Origin: Polynucleobacter sp. MWH-UH23A
Lineage (GTDB): Bacteria; Pseudomonadota; Gammaproteobacteria; Burkholderiales; Burkholderiaceae
Reading direction: 5' to 3'
Length of the DNA: 64,000 bases
Assembly: GCF_040409805.1 (NCBI RefSeq)
Contig: NZ_CP099572.1
Location: 310,001 to 374,000, forward strand
The notes under the pieces are model-generated. The model did not search any database. It was given only the letters and a program-made list of their open reading frames with translations, and was not told where the DNA came from. The translations under genes were made by a program, and so were the position numbers. This document shows, in pieces, positions 25,960 through 34,717 of this stretch (position 1 is the first letter of the stretch; the number at the start of each line of letters is the position of its first letter).

Positions 25960-27031
25960 TAGTAAATTTATAAAACTTAAATTTTTGAATGACTTATTTT
26001 CACTAATTTTGATATTTTTATTTGGGAAATCAAAATTAAATAGAAATGGAAATAGCATATTAGTTTTAGACTTACACTTACTGGGTGATGCTGTTTTAGA
26101 TATTCCATTAATCGAGGCTATAAAGCTAAATAATAATGATAAAAATATCTTCTTCCTTACTGGATCTTGGAATAAGCCTCTATTTTCTACAATTGATGTT
26201 GACTTCCCAGTTCTCTATATTGATTGCCCCTGGATTAGGAGCGGTAGTGTAGGTACTTTCCTCAAGCAATTGCATAATTTAAAGAAGCAGTTTTCCGATT
26301 ACTCTTGGAATTATTGTATTGATGTTAGAGGAGATTTTAGAAACATATTGATTCTCTTCTATCTGCGAGTTGGTGGAATTGTCTCTTTTGCCTGGACGGG
26401 AGGGGTATATATGCTATCGCGGGTTGTGCATGACGATGGTATATTGAAGCATTTGGCTGCTCATCATGTGATGATATTAAATGCGTTGGGAATTAACTCA
26501 ACTTTTGAACAATATATTCCGTTCATAAAATTAAATTCCCCGTCAAAAAGATTGAAAATGTTTGCAACGCTAATTCATTTTGGTGCTTCCAAGAGGTTGC
26601 GATCTATGCCTTTAGATCAAGCATATAGTATCTTTATAAAAATTAGAGCATCCCATAAAAGGATAATTTTTGTTGTTGATCCTTCCCAGCAGATTGAGTA
26701 CACCAAAGCAATTGAAAGTATGCTTGTCAAACTCGAGTTTGAATATTTAATGTGGAAGGGTGAGCTTGCTTCTTTGATTGCTTTAATTGGTAGGGTCACT
26801 AATGTCTATGCGATGGATAGTGGAATCGCACACTTGAGTGCAGCATTGGGAAAGCAGGTGACCGTTTTCTTTGGGCCATCAGATAAGAATTTAGTTGGGC
26901 CACTTGGTCATCATGTTATTAACATACAGGGCCAGGATGCATTAACTGGAGTTTGTGCTAGCTGTGACCACGAATTTTGCAGATCTTTGGAAGCCATGAA
27001 GTGCTTTAGAAATATTGCGACAAAGCTTTGA
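25946..27031 (+). CDS. GT9 family (heptosyltransferase-like) glycosyltransferase
   Basis: A 361-residue GT9 protein. The opening SILVLDLHLLGDAVLDIPL matches the G-D-x-(V/L)-L motif of ADP-heptose:LPS heptosyltransferases. VYAMDSGIAHLSAALGKQVTVFFGPSD near 290 is the donor-site signature, with the D-S-G-x-x-H core. A Cys-rich tail (CASCDHEFC and MKCF) is also typical of the family. A second GT9 gene is two genes downstream. With heptose-activating enzymes in the same island, transfer of a heptose is a reasonable inference. Confidence 0.82.
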   Translation: MKKINSKFIKLKFLNDLFSLILIFLFGKSKLNRNGNSILVLDLHLLGDAVLDIPLIEAIKLNNNDKNIFFLTGSWNKPLFSTIDVDFPVLYIDCPWIRSGSVGTFLKQLHNLKKQFSDYSWNYCIDVRGDFRNILILFYLRVGGIVSFAWTGGVYMLSRVVHDDGILKHLAAHHVMILNALGINSTFEQYIPFIKLNSPSKRLKMFATLIHFGASKRLRSMPLDQAYSIFIKIRASHKRIIFVVDPSQQIEYTKAIESMLVKLEFEYLMWKGELASLIALIGRVTNVYAMDSGIAHLSAALGKQVTVFFGPSDKNLVGPLGHHVINIQGQDALTGVCASCDHEFCRSLEAMKCFRNIATKL

Positions 27032-27783
27032 TGAAAAAAATTACCATAATAACCGTAGCCCTTAATAGTGAGTCGACAATAAAAAAAACTTTAGATTCAG
27101 TATTTAAGCAATCACATGCAGAAATAGAACATATTGTTATTGACGGTGGATCTAGTGATAACACAAGATTAATAGTGCAATCCCACCCTAGCAATCTGAT
27201 AGCATTTCACGAGCTTAAAGGATCAACTATATATGAGGCCATGAATTACGGGATTCAATTAGCAAAGAATGAATATATAGCCTTTCTAAATTCCGATGAT
27301 TATTACTTGGACGATGATTCAATATCTAATATTATGAAATTATTTGAAGGTGATGATCGGCTCGACGCAGTGTTTGGTGATGTGGAATTCTTTAATGAAG
27401 GTAATGAGAGCAGAGTTATTAGGAGATATCAGTGCAAAGATTTTACGCCAAATGATCTTTGCGATGGAATTATGCCGGCTCATCCAGGAATGGTATTGCG
27501 AACAGCTTATTATCGAAGTTTAAATGGTTTTTCTAAGGCCTACAAAATTGCAGCAGATTTTGATTTTATATTCCGATTATTTAGAAAACATAAAATCAAA
27601 TATATAAATACACAAAGAGTCCTTGTAAGAATGAGAGCTGGTGGAATTAGTACGAGCGGGATAAGGAGTAAGCTACAAATTACAAAAGAAATATACAAAT
27701 CCATTAGAGAAAATGGAGCCAAAATTAATCTTAGAATTTTATACAAAAGATTTTTTAAAAAATTGCTACAAATCAAGCTATGA
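27031..27783 (+). CDS. GT2-family glycosyltransferase
   Basis: A 250-residue GT-A glycosyltransferase from the ATG at 27031, which overlaps the previous TGA by one base. It has ITIITVALNSESTI at the start, IDGGSSDNT near 38 (first Asp motif), FLNSDDYYLDD near 88 (the D-x-D-like metal site) and MPAHPGMVLRTAYY near 148. Such enzymes transfer a single sugar to lipid-linked intermediates on the cytoplasmic face. The C-terminal 40 residues are basic and could contact the membrane. Donor sugar unknown. Confidence 0.82.
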   Translation: MKKITIITVALNSESTIKKTLDSVFKQSHAEIEHIVIDGGSSDNTRLIVQSHPSNLIAFHELKGSTIYEAMNYGIQLAKNEYIAFLNSDDYYLDDDSISNIMKLFEGDDRLDAVFGDVEFFNEGNESRVIRRYQCKDFTPNDLCDGIMPAHPGMVLRTAYYRSLNGFSKAYKIAADFDFIFRLFRKHKIKYINTQRVLVRMRAGGISTSGIRSKLQITKEIYKSIRENGAKINLRILYKRFFKKLLQIKL

Positions 27784-28715
27784 ATAAATTGATTTTTCGA
27801 GTTGGATCAATTGGAGATAGTGTAGTCTCTTTGCCTGCTTTCCATTCTATTAAAGAAAAATTTATCAACGATAAAGTATACCTTTTGTGTGATGATCATG
27901 AATTAACCGATGGCAAAGCTGTTAGCTCTTACAAAATTTTTGAATTCTTTAATCTTATAGATGGGTATTTTACTTACGAAGAAAAATCAAAATATAAAAA
28001 TTTATTCTCATTAAGGAAATTTGTATTACTGAATAATATCTCAACTGTATATTATTTAATGCCTAGTAGATCATTTTTACAAAAATTGAGAGATTACATT
28101 TTTTTTAGAATTCTAGGGCTTGAGATAATAGGGATTGATTTATTCAGTAAAGATGAAAATTTATATCTAAAGAATGCTAGGTATGAGCCAGAATCCGCAA
28201 GATTACTTCGAAAGCTTAATTTTAAGAGTGCAAATGCCACACAAATACTAAAGATAAAATCCAATATCCACGCCAACAAAGAGGTAACGATAGCAATTGG
28301 AACAAAACATAAGGTTAATGATTGGGGATTGGAAAATTGGTATAAGTTAGTATCCCGTCTTGCCGAGGTGCCGACCATCAAATTTAATTTTATAGGCGGA
28401 CCTGATGATTATGAACCTACAGAGCGGCTATGCTCTTTGATAAAAGATAGATATTCGAATTATTGCGGAATTTCCTCCATAGCAGACTCAATTGCAACGA
28501 TAGGTAGAAGCAATTTATTTATTGGCCATGATAGCGGTCCAATGCATTTAGCATCATTAACAAGTGCCAAAATTATTGCAATTTACTCTGGAAAGAATCC
28601 GCCTGGCATCTGGTATCCTCAGGGCAAGAATATAAACATCTATCGTGCTGATGATGTTAAGAGTATTGAACCTGATGTCATCTTTGAAATTGCAAATAAA
28701 TTGATAGATGAATAA
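27780..28715 (+). CDS. GT9 family glycosyltransferase
   Basis: A 311-residue GT9 protein, second of the pair in this island. It opens with LIFRVGSIGDSVVSLPAF, the G-D-x-V motif, and near 245 has LFIGHDSGPMHLASL followed by IAIYSGKNPPGIWYP, the nucleotide-sugar-binding region. It lacks the Cys-rich C-terminus of the first GT9. The start is within the previous stop (ATGA), and it overlaps the next gene by 8 bp. Heptose or a related sugar is the likely donor but is not proven. Confidence 0.8.
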   Translation: MNKLIFRVGSIGDSVVSLPAFHSIKEKFINDKVYLLCDDHELTDGKAVSSYKIFEFFNLIDGYFTYEEKSKYKNLFSLRKFVLLNNISTVYYLMPSRSFLQKLRDYIFFRILGLEIIGIDLFSKDENLYLKNARYEPESARLLRKLNFKSANATQILKIKSNIHANKEVTIAIGTKHKVNDWGLENWYKLVSRLAEVPTIKFNFIGGPDDYEPTERLCSLIKDRYSNYCGISSIADSIATIGRSNLFIGHDSGPMHLASLTSAKIIAIYSGKNPPGIWYPQGKNINIYRADDVKSIEPDVIFEIANKLIDE

Positions 28716-29601
28716 ATCCATTTTAATAACAGGTACAACAGGATATGTTGGGGGTTTCCTTGCTGATTCCTTGGGAGGTGATTTCAGGATTTATGCAATG
28801 AATCGACGTCCAATGAAGAGCTTGAATCAAGACTGTCAGATTTTAGTTGATAAAAAATCTAATATTGAATTTGATCGTAACTTAAATATAGATAGCGTAA
28901 TTCATTGCATGGGCATTGCGCATAAAAAATTTTGGTTAAGTCAAAAACGTATTGAAGAGGTGAATATTGATTTAACGCTAAAAATTGCAAGAGCAGCAAT
29001 ACGAGCCGGCGTAAAAAAATTTATATTCATAAGCACAGCAAATGTCTTTGGGATATCGCACGACCGTCGGAATAATTTTTCTTTTGATTCAGAGTGTCGG
29101 CCTAATGGCGCTTATGCATTATCAAAGTTCAAAGCTGAAATTGAGTTAAAAAAAATGTTTGATTTATCTGCAACCCAGCTCATTATTTTGAGGCCGCCGT
29201 TAATTTATAGATCTGGATGCTATAAAGGAAATTTAAAGCTACTCGAATTATTTGTAAAATTTAGAATTCCATTGCCAATCGGTCTGCTAACGACTAAAAG
29301 AAGTTATCTATCGCTTGAAAATTTAAGTAATTTTATTAGAGTTTGTATAAATGAAAAATTTCAAAGTGAAATACCATTTTTAGTTAGGAATAAAGAGAAC
29401 CTAACGCTAATGGAAGTGACTGATCTGATATCAAAATCAATTTTGATTGATGCTAAAGTAGTAAATGTAAATTTAAAATTAGTTAAACTAATAACTTACA
29501 TTCTCTTTGGAAAAAATATAGCCCATAAGTTATTTCAGGAATTAAATCTAAATCAAGAAATAACTATTGCAAGAACTGGCTGGCATCCAGTTGATAGTTA
29601 G
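28708..29601 (+). CDS. WbpV/WreQ-like NDP-4-keto-sugar reductase or epimerase (SDR)
   Basis: A 297-residue extended SDR: GTTGYVGGFL at the N terminus, FISTANVFG near 110 for the catalytic Ser/Thr and YALSKFKAE near 135 for Tyr/Lys. SDRs placed directly before a PglC/WcaJ-type transferase and a WbpM-type dehydratase are commonly the 4-reductase of UDP-QuiNAc or UDP-FucNAc synthesis (WbpV, WreQ), and this gene has that position. The role as reductase rather than 4-epimerase is inferred from context. Confidence 0.78.
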   Translation: MNKSILITGTTGYVGGFLADSLGGDFRIYAMNRRPMKSLNQDCQILVDKKSNIEFDRNLNIDSVIHCMGIAHKKFWLSQKRIEEVNIDLTLKIARAAIRAGVKKFIFISTANVFGISHDRRNNFSFDSECRPNGAYALSKFKAEIELKKMFDLSATQLIILRPPLIYRSGCYKGNLKLLELFVKFRIPLPIGLLTTKRSYLSLENLSNFIRVCINEKFQSEIPFLVRNKENLTLMEVTDLISKSILIDAKVVNVNLKLVKLITYILFGKNIAHKLFQELNLNQEITIARTGWHPVDS

Positions 29602-29611
29602 TAGGTTTATT

Positions 29612-30160
29612 ATGAGTCAAATCATTGCCTTTTTTTTGCTGCTAATTCTTTCTCCAGTGCTGATTTTGGTGGGAATTATTATCAGGATAGACTCTCCTGG
29701 TCCGGCGCTCTTTTGGTCTAAGAGGGTGGGGAAAAATTCTATTCTATTTAATATGCCTAAATTTCGTACTATGTATTCCGATTCCCCGGTTGTTGCAACA
29801 GATTTACTGCAAAATACAGATGTACACATCACAAAGATTGGGAATATTCTCAGAAGAACAAGTCTAGACGAATTACCACAGCTATATTCGATACTTTGCA
29901 ATCAAATGCATTTTATTGGACCAAGACCAGCCTTGTATAACCAGTATGATCTTATAGACTTGCGCAAAAAATTTGGGGTTGACTGTTTGTATCCCGGGAT
30001 AACAGGCTATGCGCAGGTAATTGGGCGTGATAATGTATCTTTAGAAGATAAAGTCTCATTAGATTGCTACTATCTTTTGAATAGGGGTATAAAGTTAGAC
30101 ATCTATATTTTGTTAAAAACTTTCTTGGTAGTATTTTCGCAAAAAAATATAAAGCACTAG
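29612..30160 (+). CDS. PglC/WcaJ-type initiating sugar-1-phosphate transferase
   Basis: A 182-residue monotopic phosphoglycosyl transferase of the small PglC type. It has one N-terminal hydrophobic re-entrant helix (IIAFFLLLILSPVLILVGI), then KFRTMYSD, RRTSLDELPQL with the catalytic Asp-Glu pair, and FIGPRPAL. The enzyme links a sugar-1-phosphate to undecaprenyl phosphate and starts repeat-unit assembly. An in-frame TTG 45 bp upstream lies inside the previous gene; the ATG at 29612 with a TAGGT just ahead gives the normal N terminus. The flanking WbpM-type dehydratase and reductase suggest QuiNAc- or FucNAc-1-phosphate as substrate. Confidence 0.87.
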   Translation: MSQIIAFFLLLILSPVLILVGIIIRIDSPGPALFWSKRVGKNSILFNMPKFRTMYSDSPVVATDLLQNTDVHITKIGNILRRTSLDELPQLYSILCNQMHFIGPRPALYNQYDLIDLRKKFGVDCLYPGITGYAQVIGRDNVSLEDKVSLDCYYLLNRGIKLDIYILLKTFLVVFSQKNIKH

Positions 30161-30162
30161 CT

Positions 30163-32034
30163 ATGATAAATAAATTGCTTAAATTACCGGGGAAAATAAA
30201 AAAAATCATTGTTATCTCAATCGATGTAGTTGGATTTTTTTTGGCATTTGCAATCTCTAAGATTGTGTTGGCTAATGAAGAAATTTATTTAAACGGCGGT
30301 ATTCATTTTCAAGTTTTATCTGCATTTATTTTCATATTTATAGCTTATAGGTTGGGTTTTTATAATCATTTTTTTAGGTACACAATATTTGAGAGCAATT
30401 CCAGGTTAATTAAATTATTTATAAGTTTTTACCTTGCTATCAATTTGGCTGACTATTACCTTAGTCTGACTCTTAGGCCATTTGGAAACTTTTTTCTAAC
30501 CACAATTTTTTTAATTGAATATATTTGCGTTAGATATATTGCATACTGGTTTATCTCTAACGGTATTAATGATCCCAAAAACAAGATATGTGTAGCAATA
30601 TATGGGATAGATGATGATTCATATAAGGTCATCGGAATGATCAAACAACTCGGCATCATAAAAGTTGTGGGGATATTTGAGGATGACAATAGAAGACTAG
30701 GTTCAGTCTTGCATGGTGTTGAGATCTATTCTGCAGAAAGAATCCCTGAAATATTGTCAAAATATGGTGTTCAGTATCTTTTAGTCAATGAAAGAAGAAA
30801 AACCGCCATCAATCAATTTGTAGATGAACTAGTTGGGCTCAAGATATCGATTAAAAATTTGCCTTTATCTAAGGAAATATTAAGCTCCGGGCTAAATTTT
30901 AAAAATTTAGATGATTATAAAATTGAAGAATTACTCTATAGAAATGAAACAGATTTAGCTGGCAAGGAGATAAATCAGGAATTAATTGCCAATAGATCCA
31001 TTTTAATTACGGGGGGTGGCGGCTCGATAGGCGGTGAAATAGCTAAGCAACTTTCTCTTTATAACCCTAAAAAATTAATTATTCTTGACCACTCAGAATA
31101 CAACCTTTATAAAATTAGAAATGAGATAGTTAGCCTTGATGAGAATACGCTGATCACAATTCTTGGGTCATATGATGATTCTGGACTGGTTCAAGAGTTG
31201 ATGGGCTTATATCAACCATCCATCATTTTCCATGCTGCAGCATATAAACATGTGCCACTATTAGAGGAAAATGTAATTAAATGCATTCAAAATAACTTTT
31301 TAGGGACTGTTAACTTTCTTGAGATTGTTGCGCGGTACGGCATCACTCACTTTACCTATATCAGCTCAGATAAGGCTGTTAGACCAACCAACATAATGGG
31401 TGCATCCAAGAGGTTGTGCGAAAAGTATATCCAATGCATGGCCGCTATCAAAAATGAAATTAAGTTTACGATCGTGAGGTTTGGAAATGTTCTGAACTCA
31501 TCTGGATCAGTTGTGCCTTTGTTTAAATCGCAAATTAAGAACGGGGGACCTGTAACAGTCACTCATCCAGATATTACAAGATATTTTATGACTTTATCTG
31601 AGGCGGTATTTCTTGTAATTCAAGCAACTGATATATCAAAATCAGGTGAAATATCTTTACTAGATATGGGCAAGCCAATTAAGATTTTAGAGTTGGCAAA
31701 GAGAATGATTGAATTAAGTGGTTTCAATCCAATCCTTGTATTGAATGAAGCTGAAAATTACTCACATGATAGTGCAGTGAGCATACCAATTATTTTTAGC
31801 GGGCTTAGGCCTGGCGAGAAATTATATGAAGAGTTATTGATTGAGCAAGATTCCATACCAACAGCGTATTCTAAAATTTATACTGCCTCTGAAAATTATA
31901 TTAACAATACTGAGATGCAAAAATTTATTTCCGAAATTAAAAATTTAATTGACCATAGAGATGTAAGTGGGGTTTTGCTTCTTGTTGAGAGCTATGCCGA
32001 AGCTAATTTTCGATTAAAGCAATCCCCTTTATAA
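30163..32034 (+). CDS. Membrane-bound WbpM-type UDP-GlcNAc 4,6-dehydratase
   Basis: A 623-residue polysaccharide biosynthesis protein. The first ~130 residues hold four membrane helices, then comes a CoA-binding-like Rossmann domain (~145-240) and the catalytic SDR domain from ~275 (ILITGGGGSIGGEIAKQL). The active-site region reads YISSDKAVRPTNIMGASKR, giving the Ser-Met-Lys triad of WbpM rather than Ser-Tyr-Lys. WbpM converts UDP-GlcNAc to UDP-4-keto-6-deoxy-GlcNAc without C5 inversion, the first step towards UDP-QuiNAc or UDP-FucNAc. Length is normal for the family. It directly follows the initiating transferase. Confidence 0.9.
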   Translation: MINKLLKLPGKIKKIIVISIDVVGFFLAFAISKIVLANEEIYLNGGIHFQVLSAFIFIFIAYRLGFYNHFFRYTIFESNSRLIKLFISFYLAINLADYYLSLTLRPFGNFFLTTIFLIEYICVRYIAYWFISNGINDPKNKICVAIYGIDDDSYKVIGMIKQLGIIKVVGIFEDDNRRLGSVLHGVEIYSAERIPEILSKYGVQYLLVNERRKTAINQFVDELVGLKISIKNLPLSKEILSSGLNFKNLDDYKIEELLYRNETDLAGKEINQELIANRSILITGGGGSIGGEIAKQLSLYNPKKLIILDHSEYNLYKIRNEIVSLDENTLITILGSYDDSGLVQELMGLYQPSIIFHAAAYKHVPLLEENVIKCIQNNFLGTVNFLEIVARYGITHFTYISSDKAVRPTNIMGASKRLCEKYIQCMAAIKNEIKFTIVRFGNVLNSSGSVVPLFKSQIKNGGPVTVTHPDITRYFMTLSEAVFLVIQATDISKSGEISLLDMGKPIKILELAKRMIELSGFNPILVLNEAENYSHDSAVSIPIIFSGLRPGEKLYEELLIEQDSIPTAYSKIYTASENYINNTEMQKFISEIKNLIDHRDVSGVLLLVESYAEANFRLKQSPL

Positions 32035-32037
32035 CCA

Positions 32038-33162
32038 ATGAATTTAAAATATTTTATATTTGTTGATTTTGAAACGGCGGGCCATCATTTTGATTATGCG
32101 AAAAATTTTCAGGTGGCGGTTTCAAGCGAGAACTTCAAGGTGCAGTTTATTGTGCTACAGGGGTTGCCGAATAAATTTTCTTTAAAGGAATGGTATCCCG
32201 TAATACAGGGAGGGCGGTCTAGACAAAAATCTTTGAATAAAAGATTCAATCGCTTTGCGTCGAATACTCAGTGGGTATTTAGCGCTATGCCAAGTTTTAT
32301 CAGTTCCATATCTCGAATCATTGAAGATGGTGATATTGTATTCTTGGAGGATTTTTCTTATAGCGAATTGTGCGCATTTATTGTCGCCTTACTTTTCTCA
32401 AACAAGAAAGAATTGCTATTATCGATATTGTTTAGATACTCAGTTAATCAGTCAATTATTAAATACGTTCTTTATAAATTTTTATTCTTGATTGTCAACC
32501 TTTTGTTTAGAGAGGTTATTTATTTTTCAGATAGTAATTTACTGTCGAATTCTTGGGAAAAGATTGTTAAGAGAAGAGTAACTACGTTTCCAATTCCTAA
32601 TAGGTTAGACTATTTAGCGCACAATAAGCCCCCTAGAATTTTTTGGTGGCCCGGTTATCCTCGAGAAGATAAAGGTTTGAATAGAATTATTAAAATCCTC
32701 AGTGAGGATCATAGAATATCAGACGCGAAGTTTATCCTAAGCGAGGACGTAAGGAAATTTTTGAAAAACACTTCCTTGCGGATCGAATATATAGATCCTA
32801 TCCTAAGTACCGATAAGTATTTATCGACCTTCCAAAGAGTGCGGTATGTGATACTTCCATATGACAAAATCAGGTACTCGAAATCAACATCAGGTGTATT
32901 TGTCGAGGCCGTTTTGCTAGGCTGCATTCCAGTAGTAGAGCATGGTACATGGATGGCGCAGGAGTTAGATAAGTTCGGACTGATGGATTTAATCGTGGAT
33001 TTTAATTACTTCGATTTGTCAGATTTTGTGCAGAATATTGAGTCAAATATAGAGAATATTGAGTTTAAACTTCAGGTTATGGGTAAGTTTTATGCTCGAT
33101 ATCATACGGTCGACTCATATAGAGATGAATTTTTTCATGCAATATCGTGCGCATTTTCATAA
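32038..33162 (+). CDS. Glycosyltransferase-like protein (GT-B)
   Basis: A 374-residue protein three bases after the dehydratase stop. The N terminus carries FVDFETAGHHFDYAK, a GHH-type acceptor loop. In the C-terminal half FWWPGYPREDKGLNRII near 203 and STSGVFVEAVLLGCIPVVEHG near 285 fit the nucleotide-sugar half of GT-B enzymes. It resembles the protein at 23.8-25.0 kb in this second domain. The last 26 bp overlap the next gene. Which sugar it transfers cannot be told; a role late in repeat-unit assembly or in a modification is possible. Confidence 0.65.
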   Translation: MNLKYFIFVDFETAGHHFDYAKNFQVAVSSENFKVQFIVLQGLPNKFSLKEWYPVIQGGRSRQKSLNKRFNRFASNTQWVFSAMPSFISSISRIIEDGDIVFLEDFSYSELCAFIVALLFSNKKELLLSILFRYSVNQSIIKYVLYKFLFLIVNLLFREVIYFSDSNLLSNSWEKIVKRRVTTFPIPNRLDYLAHNKPPRIFWWPGYPREDKGLNRIIKILSEDHRISDAKFILSEDVRKFLKNTSLRIEYIDPILSTDKYLSTFQRVRYVILPYDKIRYSKSTSGVFVEAVLLGCIPVVEHGTWMAQELDKFGLMDLIVDFNYFDLSDFVQNIESNIENIEFKLQVMGKFYARYHTVDSYRDEFFHAISCAFS

Positions 33163-33808
33163 ATTATTAAAAATAATTTTGCGACCAAAAGGGAAATACG
33201 CATTTATTCTCTACGCAAAAAAATTACAAAAACTGTCAATTCTTGATGTTGGTTGCGGAAACAATTCATGGAAAGATTTCTTTTTGCTTTATCCGACATG
33301 TCAGTATTCTGGTCTAGATATACAAAGTTATGGCACTATAAATAATACCTTTGGTACTAATATTGTTGTTGATCGTGAAGATTTTAATTTACACCTAAAA
33401 AAATTTGCTAATTCTTTTGATGTAGTCTTCAGTTCACACAATATAGAGCATTGCGATGACTATAAGCTGACTTTTAATCTACTTAAAAAAGCCACAAAAA
33501 TCGATGGAATAATATATATATCTTTTCCTACAGAAAAAAGCACTAAATTTCCTAAAAGATCCGGTGCGTTAAATTATTATTCAGATGCCACTCACAAAGA
33601 CCCGCCTCCAGATTTTAATTACCTAAAGAGAAGTTTGTGCTCTGATGGTTTTGAGATCCTTTATTCATCAAGAAGATATAGGCCGGCCATCTTGTTTTTT
33701 TTGGGCCTAATACAGGAGCCACTTTCATATTTACTGAATAAAAATTTAAGATTTACCTGGGGCTTCTATGGTTTTGAGTCAGTTATATGGGCTAAGCGAA
33801 TTTATTAA
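33137..33808 (+). CDS. SAM-dependent methyltransferase
   Basis: A class I methyltransferase of 223 residues from the ATG at 33137, overlapping the previous gene by 26 bp. Earlier in-frame ATGs at 33125 and 33059 lie deeper in that gene; AGAGA at 33121-33125 best serves 33137, so I chose it, without certainty. Motif I is ILDVGCGNNSWKDF, the ribose-binding acid is in YSGLDIQSYG, and FDVVFSSHNIEHC is the post-I/IV region with the HNIEH typical of Methyltransf_11. The gene closes the plus-strand island. The acceptor is probably the glycan or its lipid carrier intermediate. Confidence 0.75.
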   Translation: MQYRAHFHKLLKIILRPKGKYAFILYAKKLQKLSILDVGCGNNSWKDFFLLYPTCQYSGLDIQSYGTINNTFGTNIVVDREDFNLHLKKFANSFDVVFSSHNIEHCDDYKLTFNLLKKATKIDGIIYISFPTEKSTKFPKRSGALNYYSDATHKDPPPDFNYLKRSLCSDGFEILYSSRRYRPAILFFLGLIQEPLSYLLNKNLRFTWGFYGFESVIWAKRIY

Positions 33809-33861
33809 GCTTCGGGACGATCGATTTGAGTGTCGAGGGTAGTTGTTGCTAGAGCCGCGGA

Positions 33862-34683
33862 TTATTTTTTGGCTTTAATTATGGATCTAAGCATAAATTG
33901 AATATTAGCAAATCCAGCAAAGATACCAACAATCAAACCTGCTATTGTTGAAATAGCTAGCTGCGAGAACCAGCTAGTGGATATGCGTGGATTGCTTGGT
34001 ACTTTCAAGTAATAGCTTGGGCTGGCATTTATCTCTTCGATTGAGGCAAGGACTTGTTTTGTTGAATGCTGAAGCTGGAATTTCTCTGAGGCAAGGGAAT
34101 TCTTATATAGCAGCAAGCTGGTGAGATCGCCAGGGGATCCATTTGCCATGGCTTGAATCCGATTTGAAACTATCTTTAAAGAATCATCAATTTGTTTGAT
34201 TTGACTATAGTCCAAATCTAGTTTTTGATTTAATTTTTGCAGCATGTTTGACTTCTTAGAATTCAGAAAATTCAGTAAATCATCACCTGCAATGGTCACA
34301 TTTTTTTGTGCTATTACTGGATCTGGTGATTTTGACTGAATGGTAATTGCATTATCTGATTTATTGACATAAGCAGAATTAAAAATTTCAGAAATTATCT
34401 GAAATTTTGATGTAGGATCTTGTACGATTGGCTGTTCAGACTGCAGATGAAATTTATATAATTCCAAGGCCTTATTCGCAGAGCTGAATTTATCGTTTTC
34501 CGTTGTACCGGTTGCTATAAGCGCGGTGGAGATATATTGCGCAGGGACAGTGATGATAAGCATTATTCCAATGATTAAACCAATTAAAGAGCATGCCGTA
34601 ATAATCTTATATTGAGCATATAAAAAATCTATATAAGTCTTTAATGGCGGTAGTGCAATTGAGCTTTGGAATTCATTTTTCAT
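33862..34683 (-). CDS. Wzz-like chain-length determinant protein
   Basis: A 273-residue protein with the Wzz layout. An N-terminal membrane helix (ACSLIGLIIGIMLIITV) is followed by a periplasmic helical domain of about 180 residues with coiled-coil-like segments, and a C-terminal membrane helix (LAISTIAGLIVGIFAGF) preceded by the Pro-containing stretch VPSNPRIS. No cytoplasmic kinase domain is fused. These proteins set the modal length of Wzy-made polysaccharides, matching the polymerase candidate at 25 kb. It is convergent with the plus-strand island. Transcription may come from its own promoter or from the acyltransferase gene upstream, 34 bp away. Confidence 0.82.
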   Translation of the reverse strand: MKNEFQSSIALPPLKTYIDFLYAQYKIITACSLIGLIIGIMLIITVPAQYISTALIATGTTENDKFSSANKALELYKFHLQSEQPIVQDPTSKFQIISEIFNSAYVNKSDNAITIQSKSPDPVIAQKNVTIAGDDLLNFLNSKKSNMLQKLNQKLDLDYSQIKQIDDSLKIVSNRIQAMANGSPGDLTSLLLYKNSLASEKFQLQHSTKQVLASIEEINASPSYYLKVPSNPRISTSWFSQLAISTIAGLIVGIFAGFANIQFMLRSIIKAKK

Positions 34684-34717
34684 GTTTGCATTTGTAACAG
34701 ACTATTGATGTTAATCA

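Noticed and set aside
32255..32491. Plus-strand 78-codon frame inside the glycosyltransferase at 32 kb
   Set aside because: Out-of-frame shadow of a gene with GT-B-like motifs.
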